A DNA stretch of 64,000 nt from Novosphingobium sp. CF614 (GTDB lineage: Bacteria; Pseudomonadota; Alphaproteobacteria; Sphingomonadales; Sphingomonadaceae): contig NZ_FOOR01000006.1 in NCBI RefSeq assembly GCF_900113255.1, positions 158,287 through 222,286 on the forward strand, given 5' to 3'. Below the pieces are notes generated by a model. The model saw only the letters and a program-made list of their open reading frames with translations, did no database searches and was not told the DNA's origin. Below, in pieces: positions 56,607 to 64,000 of this stretch. How positions within the stretch are numbered: the stretch's first letter is position 1; each line of letters starts with the position of its first letter. A program made the position numbers and the translations under genes.

Positions 56607-59600
56607 TGGCCGGGGAAGAGGACATCGAGGCCGAAACCGCTGCCGAGACGGCGCGGGAGCCGGGCGCCACGCCACGCTCGCTCTGGCATCGCGCGCGGGT
56701 GCGCGCGTTGAAGACGATCGTCTTCGCGGTGCTGGGATTCATCGCGCTGGCCATCGCGGTGATTCTCGGCATCGATACCGGGCCTGGCCATCGCTTCGTC
56801 GCCGACCAGATCGCCGGGCTCAGGTTTGAGAACGGCATGCGGATATCGGTGGGCCGTATCGAAGGCTCGATCTACGGCCGGATGACACTGCGTAACCTTT
56901 CGGTGCGCGATCCCCAGGGCGAATTCCTGTTCTCTCCCGAGATCCACGTCGACTGGCGGCCTTTCGCCTATCTCGACAACCATGTCGACGTGCGCAGCGC
57001 CACTGCCCAGCGGATGGTCCTGCGCCGCGTGCCGGTCTTCCGGAAGACGCCGCCGAGCAACGAACCGCTGCTTCCCGACATCGATATCGACATCGGCGAA
57101 CTGCGCATCGATCGCTTCATTGCCGAGCCGCCGGTTTCGGGCGAACGCCGCATCGTCACCATCGACGGCAGCGCCCATATCGCCGACGGCCGCGCGCAAG
57201 TGAAAGCCAAAGGCGCCACCATCGCCATGAAGGGCAAGGAGGGCGGCGACCGCTTCACCCTGATGCTCGACGCCGTTCCGGCCCGGAACCGGCTCGGCAT
57301 CGACCTGGACCTCGCTGCGCCGACCGGAGGCCTCATCGCCTCGCTGGGGGGGCTGAAGCAGCCGCTGACGCTCAAGGTGAGCGGGAAGGGCGACTGGACC
57401 GTGTGGAACGGCACGCTCGCCGCCGATCTTGGCCAGGGCGAACTGGCGCGGCTGGTGCTCACCGCACGTAGCGGCACGTTCGCGATCAAGGGCCCGACGC
57501 GGATCGCGCGGCTGTTCGCCGGGCCAACCGCGAACCTGCTCGGCCCCATTACCGATTTCGACTTGTCCGCCGCCTTCGCCAAGCGGCGCGCGGCGCTTTC
57601 CGGCACGATCGCCAGCGACGCGTTCAATCTCACTCCGAACGGCATCATCGACTTTTCCGATAACGGCTTCGACGATCTCAAACTGGCTTTCGTGCTGCGC
57701 AAGCCCTCGGCCATCGCGGAGAACCTCAGCGGGGCGGGGCTGCGCGCGTTCCTGACGCTTGACGGCGCCTTCACGGCGCCGACGATCGATTACCGGCTGA
57801 ACGCCGATCGGCTCGTCATGAACGACATGGGGCTGGAGAATCTGACCGCCGGCGGCGCGGCCAAAGTCGATGCCGATCACATCATGATCCCCGTCACCGC
57901 CAAAGCAGGGCGCGTGACCGGGCTCGATACCGTGGCTGGCGGCACGATCGCCAACGTGACGCTGAACGGCGACCTGGCGATCAAGGGCCCACGCGTGCTT
58001 TCGGACAACATGCGCCTCAAGTCCGATCGCATCGACGCCGGCCTGATCCTCGTCGCCGACATGAGCAAAGGGCTCTACACCGGTGCGATCGACGGACGGA
58101 TCGACAATTACCGGCTCGCCAGCGTGGGTATCTTCAACATCCGCACCCAGATGGACCTCAAGACCGAGACCCAGGGCTTCGCCTTGCAGGGCACCGTCAA
58201 GGCGCAGTCGACCAAGCTGCTCAACGATAACCTGCGGAATTACCTCGGCGGCAATCTCGCGGCATCCTCGAACCTGCGCTACGGTTCGGACGGCGTTGTG
58301 CGGTTTTCCAGCTTGCGGCTTACCGCGCCGGAACTGCGCGTGACGAACGGGCAGGGCAGTTGGTCGCCGGACGGACGGATCGCGATCACGGCGACCGGCG
58401 TCTCGGACCGCTACGGCGCGATCGGCGTGCGTGTGACGGGCACCATCGTCAATCCCGACGCACATGTCACCGCCGAGCATCCGGGCCTGGGCATCGGCCT
58501 CGCCAATCTCGATGCGCGAATCACCGGGGCCAAAGGCGGCTATCGCTTCAACCTGACCGGCAATACCGACTATGGCCCGCTCAAGGCCGATGTGATGCTG
58601 GGCATCGGAGCCGCGACCTCGTTGCGGATCGACAGCGCCAACCTCTCCGGCGTCGATTTCGCCGGCAGTCTCGTCCAGACTTCCGCGGGACCCTTCGCGG
58701 GGCAGCTGACCGCCAGCGGCAACGGCGTGGGCGGCGTGCTCAGGCTCGACGCCGCCGGCAAGTACCAGGCGGTGAACTTCAACTTGCACGCGAACAACGC
58801 GGTGTTCCAGGGCCCCGCCCAGTTGTCGATCGGTTCGGCGATCATAAACGGGCGGGCGGTGCTTTACGACCAGCCCACGGTGATCGCCGACGCGCAGCTT
58901 TCGGGCACTCATTTCGGTGCGTTCGATCTCGCGGCGGGACGCGTGCTGATCGACTATCGCAATGGACGCGGCCAGGCCAAGGGACTGGTCGAGGGTTTCG
59001 GCGGGGTGCCGTTCCGGCTTGGCATCAATGCCGATCTCACCCCCGAAGTCTGGCGTGTCGCACTCAAGGGCCGGATGCGCGGGCAGACCGTCAGTACCAT
59101 CAGCCCGGCGCGCATCGTGCCCAAGGGCGACGGTTACGAACTGCTGCCGACCTCCGTCGCGGTCGGCGGCGGCACCGCCCGGCTTGCCGGCACTTATGGC
59201 CCGGGCTTCAAGCTGCAAAGCCGGCTCGAAGGCGTCGACATTGCATCAGTCAATGCCTTCGTGCCCGGATACGGGATCGGCGGCACCGCCAACGGCAGCC
59301 TCGATTTCGAGCAGGCGGGCCCAAGCGCCTTCCCGCGCGCCGACGCGCGGCTGACGCTGAATAATTTCACCCGCACCAGCGCGACCACGGTTAGCCAGCC
59401 GGTCGACGTCAATTTCGTAGGCAAGCTGCTTCCCGACGGGGGCGAGGGGCGTGCGGTGATCCGCCGTCGCGGCTCCGTGATCGGCCGGATGGCGGTGAGC
59501 CTGCGACCCTTGCCCCCGGGCGAGGGATCGTGGACAGCGCGCCTGATGGAGGCTCCGCTAGGCGGCGGCATTCGCTACAACGGCCCGGCCGACACCCTTT

Positions 59601-60862
59601 TCTCTTTCGCCGGTCAGTCCGGACAGACGCTGTCGGGTCCGATCGGTCTGGCAGCCGATTTTTCGTGCCGCGTTTCCGATCCGTGCCTCAACGGCCTCGT
59701 CCAGGGCAAGGAGCTGACTTACGAGAACCAGGCCTACGGCACCCGACTCACGGGCATGAACCTGTCGGGCCGGTTCAACGGCAGTTCGCTCGAACTGATT
59801 TCGCTCACCGCCAGGGCAGGCGAGGGCACCGTCAGTGCCAGCGGCAAGGTGAGCCTCGCAGCGGACGCGGGCTATCCCATGGACCTCACCGCCAAGCTCG
59901 ACCGGGCACGCCTTGCCAAGAGCGGGGCGCTTTCCGCGACCGCCACCGGCACGCTGCGCCTGACCAAGACGGCCGGCGAGGCGGCGTTGCTGGCCGGCGA
60001 CTTGCGGCTGCCGGAAACCCGCTACCAGATCGTGCGCGAGGGCGCCGCGCAAGTCCCGCGCCTGACGGGCGTGCGCTTCAAGCCGCCAAAGGGTGCGGTG
60101 CGCATCACCGGCGATGAGCAGGCCCCTTCGATCTCCAGTGTCTTCGCGCTGGTCCGCCTCGACTTGCACCTCAAGGCGCCTGAAAAGCTCTACGTCTCGG
60201 GCATGGGGCTCGAATCGGAATGGAGCGCCGATTTCAACGTCGGCGGCACCACCGCGGCGCCCACCATGGCGGGCGAGGTCAGGCTGGTTCGCGGCACCCT
60301 GGGCTTCGCCGGCCATTCCTTCGCGCTGCAGGACGGCCTGATCTCGTTCCCCGGCGGGCGCACCATAGATCCGACCGTGGCGATCACCGCGACCGACACC
60401 ATCGACGACGTGGATGTCAGCGTGAACGTCAGCGGGCGGGCGATGAACCCGTCAGTGGACTTCAGCTCCTCGCCGGCGCTACCGGACGACGAAGTGCTTT
60501 CGCGCATCCTGTTCGGCAGCTCGATCGCCAATCTCTCGGCGATCCAGGCGGTGCAGCTGGCCAGTTCGCTGAATTCGCTGCGTGCGACCGGCGGCGGGCT
60601 CAACCCGCTCGGCAAGCTGCGCTCGGCGGCGGGAATAGACCGCTTGCGCATCCTGGCACCGGATCAGGCCAGCGGGCGCGGCACTTCGCTGGCGGCCGGC
60701 CAGTACCTTACCGACGATATCTATGTCGAACTGATTACCGATGCGCGCGGCTTCACCGCGACGCAGCTGGAAGTGAGCGTGACCAAGTGGCTTTCAGTGC
60801 TCAGCCAGGCCGGTGGATCGGGCGTCAACAGCGTGAATGTGCGGATCAAGAAGGACTACTGA
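56606..60862 (+). CDS. tamB: TamB-like translocation/assembly module protein
   Basis: 1418 residues. One transmembrane helix near residues 30-55 ('LKTIVFAVLGFIALAIAVILGID') anchors it in the inner membrane. Next comes a long AsmA/TamB beta-taco region spanning the periplasm. The last ~250 residues are the conserved TamB C-terminal domain: 'AFALQDGLISFPGGRTIDPTVAITATDTIDDVDVSVNVSGRAMNPSVDFSSSPALPDDEVLSRILFG' and 'LTDDIYVELITDARGFTATQLEVSVTKWLSVLSQAGGSG'. Such proteins bridge the membranes for outer-membrane protein or lipid transport. ATG overlaps the tamA stop by one base. Confidence 0.92.
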   Translation: MAGEEDIEAETAAETAREPGATPRSLWHRARVRALKTIVFAVLGFIALAIAVILGIDTGPGHRFVADQIAGLRFENGMRISVGRIEGSIYGRMTLRNLSVRDPQGEFLFSPEIHVDWRPFAYLDNHVDVRSATAQRMVLRRVPVFRKTPPSNEPLLPDIDIDIGELRIDRFIAEPPVSGERRIVTIDGSAHIADGRAQVKAKGATIAMKGKEGGDRFTLMLDAVPARNRLGIDLDLAAPTGGLIASLGGLKQPLTLKVSGKGDWTVWNGTLAADLGQGELARLVLTARSGTFAIKGPTRIARLFAGPTANLLGPITDFDLSAAFAKRRAALSGTIASDAFNLTPNGIIDFSDNGFDDLKLAFVLRKPSAIAENLSGAGLRAFLTLDGAFTAPTIDYRLNADRLVMNDMGLENLTAGGAAKVDADHIMIPVTAKAGRVTGLDTVAGGTIANVTLNGDLAIKGPRVLSDNMRLKSDRIDAGLILVADMSKGLYTGAIDGRIDNYRLASVGIFNIRTQMDLKTETQGFALQGTVKAQSTKLLNDNLRNYLGGNLAASSNLRYGSDGVVRFSSLRLTAPELRVTNGQGSWSPDGRIAITATGVSDRYGAIGVRVTGTIVNPDAHVTAEHPGLGIGLANLDARITGAKGGYRFNLTGNTDYGPLKADVMLGIGAATSLRIDSANLSGVDFAGSLVQTSAGPFAGQLTASGNGVGGVLRLDAAGKYQAVNFNLHANNAVFQGPAQLSIGSAIINGRAVLYDQPTVIADAQLSGTHFGAFDLAAGRVLIDYRNGRGQAKGLVEGFGGVPFRLGINADLTPEVWRVALKGRMRGQTVSTISPARIVPKGDGYELLPTSVAVGGGTARLAGTYGPGFKLQSRLEGVDIASVNAFVPGYGIGGTANGSLDFEQAGPSAFPRADARLTLNNFTRTSATTVSQPVDVNFVGKLLPDGGEGRAVIRRRGSVIGRMAVSLRPLPPGEGSWTARLMEAPLGGGIRYNGPADTLFSFAGQSGQTLSGPIGLAADFSCRVSDPCLNGLVQGKELTYENQAYGTRLTGMNLSGRFNGSSLELISLTARAGEGTVSASGKVSLAADAGYPMDLTAKLDRARLAKSGALSATATGTLRLTKTAGEAALLAGDLRLPETRYQIVREGAAQVPRLTGVRFKPPKGAVRITGDEQAPSISSVFALVRLDLHLKAPEKLYVSGMGLESEWSADFNVGGTTAAPTMAGEVRLVRGTLGFAGHSFALQDGLISFPGGRTIDPTVAITATDTIDDVDVSVNVSGRAMNPSVDFSSSPALPDDEVLSRILFGSSIANLSAIQAVQLASSLNSLRATGGGLNPLGKLRSAAGIDRLRILAPDQASGRGTSLAAGQYLTDDIYVELITDARGFTATQLEVSVTKWLSVLSQAGGSGVNSVNVRIKKDY

Positions 60863-61053
60863 TGCGCGGAAGGCGTGTGTTTTTGCCGGCGCTGTCGTTC
60901 GTGCTGCCGCTTGCCCTGAGCATCGCCGCGTGCAAGCGCGAACCGGACTTCGACGAGCGGTACGACGCCGCGAACACAAAGGTTCGGCAGACCGCGCAAG
61001 AGATCGATGCCCGGATCGCCGGAACCGGAACGCCGCCGGATGAGACGCGATGA
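60862..61053 (+). CDS. small lipoprotein following tamB
   Basis: 63 residues. A lipoprotein signal ('FLPALSFVLPLALSIAACKREP', lipidated Cys near 24) and a charged ~40-residue mature part ('DFDERYDAANTKVRQTAQEIDARIAG'), helical, without other motifs. Its ATG overlaps the tamB stop by one base, so it is probably co-translated and sits in an envelope next to TamA/TamB. No family recognised. Confidence 0.75.
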   Translation: MRGRRVFLPALSFVLPLALSIAACKREPDFDERYDAANTKVRQTAQEIDARIAGTGTPPDETR

Positions 61054-61248
61054 CTTTGGCAATCATCGGTTCCATTGTTTTCAAGGCGTTGAGTGCAGAG
61101 CAAAGACGAACGAAGCCGCTTTTCGCAACTGCGAAGACGCCCATTCCGAGATTTCGACTGCCCCTATTTCAGCCTTGACACATTCCCGCACGATCCGACA
61201 TACTCGGCCCCGGGAATAGTAATAATTATAAATAAATGGGGAGGGGTT

Positions 61249-63759
61249 ATGCTTTTCAAGCATCGCCGGTGTGCGCTTTTCGCGACCGCCGCAATGGGTC
61301 TTATTATTTCGGAACATGCCTTTGCACAATCGCCGGAGGACGGGACGGTCATTTCGGACGAAACGATCGTCGTCACCGCGAGGCGCATCGAGGAGCGCCT
61401 GCAGGACGTGCCGATTTCGGTCGCGGTCGTCAACCAGGACCAGCTGACCAAGGCCAACATCGTCGGTGCGGATGATCTGGCCAAAGTCGTGCCGGGCCTG
61501 AACGTCGAATCGCGGTATTCATCGGAAACCAACGTCTTCTCGATTCGCGGCTTTTCCCAGGCATTGCGGACCCAATCATCGGTCGGCACCTTTTTCGCCG
61601 AGGTCGTGGCGCCTCGCGGAGGCGCCGGCGCGTTTCCCGGTGGCGACGGCGCGGGACCGGGCAGCCTGTTCGACCTGCAGAATGTCCAGGTGCTGAAGGG
61701 ACCGCAGGGTACGCTGTTCGGACGCAACACCACGGGCGGCGACGTGCTGCTGACGCCGAAGAAGCCGACCGACAGGTTCGAGGGATACCTCGAGGGGTCC
61801 TACGGCAACTATTCGATGTTCCGTGTGCAAGGCGTGCTGAACATTCCTCTGGCGTCATGGGCGCGGGCACGCTTTGGCGTCGATCGCCAGACGCGCGACG
61901 GCTTTCTGAACAATGTCTCGGGAATCGGCCCGAAGCGGTTCAACGACGTCGACTATACGGCACTGCGGGGCAGCCTGGTTCTCGACCTTACGCCCGAGCT
62001 GGAAAACTACACGATCGTCTCCTACCTCAATTCGGACCACGTCGGCTCCGCCCCGCAGCTCTATCGGTATAATCCCAATACCTCTTTCGGCCGGCGGGCG
62101 CAGGCGCAGGTGGATCGGCTCTTCGCCAGCGGAGACCCGTATCAGGTGGAGCAAACGCTCGCCAATCCACGCTCCGTTACGAAGCAGTTCCAGGTAATCA
62201 ACATCACCAAGTGGGACGCCAGCGACTACATTACAGTCAAGAACATCCTCTCCTACGCCTCGTTCAAGCAGGGATTAAGGCAAAGCGTGTTCGGATTCAA
62301 TTTCCCCATCACTGTCGTTCCGGGGATAGCGAGCAATTTTCCCTCTCCCCAAGCCTTCAATATAAAGGGGACTTACGGAAACGACCAGCGCTCCTTCGTC
62401 GAGGAATTCCAGATCCAGGGCAGGTCGTCCGACGGCAAGCTCCAGTATCAGGGCGGCCTGTATTACGAGCATTCCACGCCCGGTGACCTCACCCAGAATG
62501 CTTCGATCGCCGTCGGCGCGATCTGCCAGGCAGGACCTTATGAAGACTTGTCGTCGATGCGCTGCCTGTGGGCGAGCCCGGTCAATACCGTCAATGTGAA
62601 CACTTATACGACCGAGTTCATCAACATGGCGGCCTATGCCCAGGCGACCTATGCCGTGACCGACCAATTGAAGCTCACGGCGGGCGCCCGTCTCAACTAC
62701 GATCGCACCAAGAGCACGTCGCAGGGCCTGCTCTACAGGTTCCTGCCGGATGCCGCCAATCCGACCGCGCTTTTCGTTCCGGGGACGCTGGTCGGATGCC
62801 AGGTGACGCACGCGGCCTATGCCGACTGCACGGTCGGGAGCGATGAACTGCACACTTCGAGCACCCGCCCGACCTGGACATTGAACGCATCGTACAATCC
62901 GACCGATGACGTGATGTTCTACGCCACGTATTCGCGCGGCTATCGCCAGGGATCGGCAGCTCCGGCCGCGATCGGCGCCAAGACGTCGTTCGGACCCGAA
63001 ACGGTGGACAACTTTGAAGGCGGTGTGAAGACGAGCTTCCAGGGTGCCGTACCCGGTTATTTCAATCTCGCTGGTTTCTATTCGAAATTGAAGGACGCCC
63101 AGCAGCTGATCGGGCTGCAATGCACACGTGCTTCCTGTCCGGCCGGCAACTCCGCCACCTCGGTGTTCAATGCGGGCAAGGCCCATATGTGGGGTATCGA
63201 GTTTGACGGATCGCTGCGGCCCGCGTCGTTCTTCCGCCTCGATTTCTCGGGTGCCTATCTGAAGACCCGGCTCGACAGTCTCGACGTCGATATTACGCCG
63301 TACACCGCCAATTTCGACAATATCCTGTTCCCGGCGGCGGTGGGGGATCCCTTGCCGTTGACCCCGAAATTCGGTGGAAACGTGTCGGGCACATTCACTT
63401 TGCCGATTCCCGAAAATCTCGGCAAATTGAGTGTCTCCGCACTATACCGGTACAGTACGAGCTTCTCGACCGCGGCATCGGACACCAACGCCGCCGTCAA
63501 TGCCGCGCGTGCTGCCTTGGGGCTTCCTCCCATACCTGTCGACAACGCGACGCCGGTCAAACAGCTCGATCTCAATCTCGACTGGCGAGACATCGGCGGA
63601 CAGCCCATCGATTTCTCGATCTTCGCTTCGAACGTGACGAAGCAGGTGACCTACACGTTGATCCAGCCGCTCTACGGCAGCTTCGGCTTCGACCTGCGCT
63701 ATCTTGGCCAGCCTCGCATGTTCGGCGCACGACTGAGGGTGCGTTTCGGCGACGAGTAA
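61249..63759 (+). CDS. TonB-dependent receptor (OMR family)
   Basis: 836 residues from the ATG after GGGGAGGGG. Signal peptide ~1-25 ('MGLIISEHAFAQ'). A TonB-box-like 'ETIVVTARR' lies at ~33-45. The plug domain follows ('RLQDVPISVAVVNQDQLTKANIVGADDLAKVVPGLNVE', 'VQVLKGPQGTLFGRNTTGGDVLLTPKKP'). A 22-strand barrel takes up the rest ('FNAGKAHMWGIEFDGSLRP', C-terminal 'GARLRVRFGDE'). It resembles the sphingomonad OMR-type receptors used for siderophores, plant aromatics or glycans. The ligand cannot be named. It stands alone, with no adjacent transporter or regulator. Confidence 0.92.
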   Translation: MLFKHRRCALFATAAMGLIISEHAFAQSPEDGTVISDETIVVTARRIEERLQDVPISVAVVNQDQLTKANIVGADDLAKVVPGLNVESRYSSETNVFSIRGFSQALRTQSSVGTFFAEVVAPRGGAGAFPGGDGAGPGSLFDLQNVQVLKGPQGTLFGRNTTGGDVLLTPKKPTDRFEGYLEGSYGNYSMFRVQGVLNIPLASWARARFGVDRQTRDGFLNNVSGIGPKRFNDVDYTALRGSLVLDLTPELENYTIVSYLNSDHVGSAPQLYRYNPNTSFGRRAQAQVDRLFASGDPYQVEQTLANPRSVTKQFQVINITKWDASDYITVKNILSYASFKQGLRQSVFGFNFPITVVPGIASNFPSPQAFNIKGTYGNDQRSFVEEFQIQGRSSDGKLQYQGGLYYEHSTPGDLTQNASIAVGAICQAGPYEDLSSMRCLWASPVNTVNVNTYTTEFINMAAYAQATYAVTDQLKLTAGARLNYDRTKSTSQGLLYRFLPDAANPTALFVPGTLVGCQVTHAAYADCTVGSDELHTSSTRPTWTLNASYNPTDDVMFYATYSRGYRQGSAAPAAIGAKTSFGPETVDNFEGGVKTSFQGAVPGYFNLAGFYSKLKDAQQLIGLQCTRASCPAGNSATSVFNAGKAHMWGIEFDGSLRPASFFRLDFSGAYLKTRLDSLDVDITPYTANFDNILFPAAVGDPLPLTPKFGGNVSGTFTLPIPENLGKLSVSALYRYSTSFSTAASDTNAAVNAARAALGLPPIPVDNATPVKQLDLNLDWRDIGGQPIDFSIFASNVTKQVTYTLIQPLYGSFGFDLRYLGQPRMFGARLRVRFGDE

Positions 63760-63769
63760 ACCCAGAGAC

Positions 63770-63800
63770 ATCCTCCTCTCGTGCAAGACGGGAGGAGGAT
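63770..63800. terminator. hairpin after the TonB-dependent receptor
   Basis: ATCCTCCTC and GAGGAGGAT arms, with an inner CGT/ACG pair extending the stem. It lies 11 bases after the receptor stop. There is no T-run, so it may be a weak terminator or an mRNA-stabilising hairpin. Confidence 0.6.
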
Positions 63801-63884
63801 GGTCCCGTGATGTCTGGCGCAAGGAACGCGAAATCCACGGCATGACACGTAAAGGGGGATGAAGCACACGGACAACCTTTAGGT

Positions 63885-64000
63885 TGATAATATATATTAT
63901 GTTAAAGTAAGTATCCCCCGGCAGAGCCGGGGGCTTTACGATGTGAGCCGCTCAAAGCGGCTGGTTCAGGTCGCTAACGCGGCCTGACGGTTTGGAACCG
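63885..64000 (+). other. AT-rich switch followed by four consecutive hairpins; possible mobile-element end or structured RNA
   Basis: Near 63893 GC-rich DNA changes to 'TTGATAATATATATTATG'. After that come four stem-loops in a row. They are CCCCCGGCAGAGCCGGGGG (63915-63933), AGCCGCTCAAAGCGGCT (63946-63962), CAGGTCGCTAACGCGGCCTG (63967-63986) and CGGTTTGGAACCG (63988-64000, cut by the window end). TTGAT is the insertion site of the ISDra2 group of IS200/IS605 elements. The hairpin array resembles element ends or guide RNAs of that superfamily. No transposase or nuclease gene is visible because the window stops here. Confidence 0.45.

Noticed and set aside
56579..59218. An 879-codon frame antisense to tamB
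   Set aside because: Shadow of tamB; low-complexity composition with no domain, and tamB has clear family motifs.

Overview
The window is GC-rich bacterial chromosome, most likely from an alphaproteobacterium of the order Sphingomonadales (Novosphingobium / Sphingobium / Sphingomonas type). The support is a small aa3-oxidase subunit IV gene beside a three-gene transhydrogenase operon (pntAA-pntAB-pntB), an atpHAGDC operon with a very short epsilon subunit, a RibB protein with an N-terminal helix-turn-helix, split gcvPA/gcvPB, TamA/TamB, an OMR-type TonB receptor and entericidin-like lipoproteins. I see no rRNA, tRNA, CRISPR array or prophage. Nearly everything is core metabolism, with short palindromic repeats scattered between genes.

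Layout. 1-4.1 kb: M23 peptidase (cut by the window edge), CPBP protease, OmpA-family protein, a small exported protein and an SDR. 4.2-9.8 kb: an NtrC-like regulator with degenerate sigma54-activator motifs, then coxIV-pntAA-[DUF559 endonuclease]-pntAB-pntB. The DUF559 gene sits inside the operon between two inverted double-hairpin repeats. 9.8-20 kb: dgt, an NAD(P)-binding protein, a tandem glycine riboswitch, gcvT-gcvH-gcvPA-gcvPB and a BASS transporter, then an entericidin, a DMT exporter and a LysE exporter. 20.4-25.3 kb: a lone CpaF ATPase and two GT-C-like membrane proteins. 25.4-30.5 kb: the F1 ATP synthase operon atpHAGDC, with repeat pairs in two of its gaps. 30.7-37.5 kb: DUF1203 protein, ada, a metalloprotease-like TPR protein, priA, a DUF4197 protein and a transaldolase-family aldolase.

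37.6-45.5 kb: a lipoprotein, thiE and a compact coenzyme F420 island. The island has npdG-cofC on the minus strand and cofE-cofD-fbiC divergent on the plus strand, followed by a convergent LuxR-type regulator. It should make the F420 deazaflavin and move hydride between F420 and NADP. No dehydro-F420 reductase of the FbiB type is present, which bears on the phospho-acid used. 45.6-49.2 kb: sulfate activation, cysD-cysNC-cysQ. 49.4-52.5 kb: a MarR-like regulator, an unlisted 54-residue gene, and ribB-ribH, in which the GTP cyclohydrolase II half of RibB has lost its zinc cysteines. 52.7-61 kb: MEKHLA protein, YihY/BrkB protein, tamA-tamB and a small lipoprotein. 61.2-63.8 kb: TonB-dependent receptor. 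The last ~110 bases turn AT-rich and then form four consecutive hairpins; this may be the edge of an IS200/IS605-like element or a structured RNA cut off by the window end.

Most interesting: (1) the DUF559 gene framed by double-hairpin inverted repeats with compensatory changes, and an empty hairpin pair of similar design in the atp operon; (2) the F420 island; (3) the HTH-RibB-degenerate RibA fusion with a palindromic site upstream of its own gene; (4) the terminal hairpin array. All calls come from reading sequence; no database search was run.
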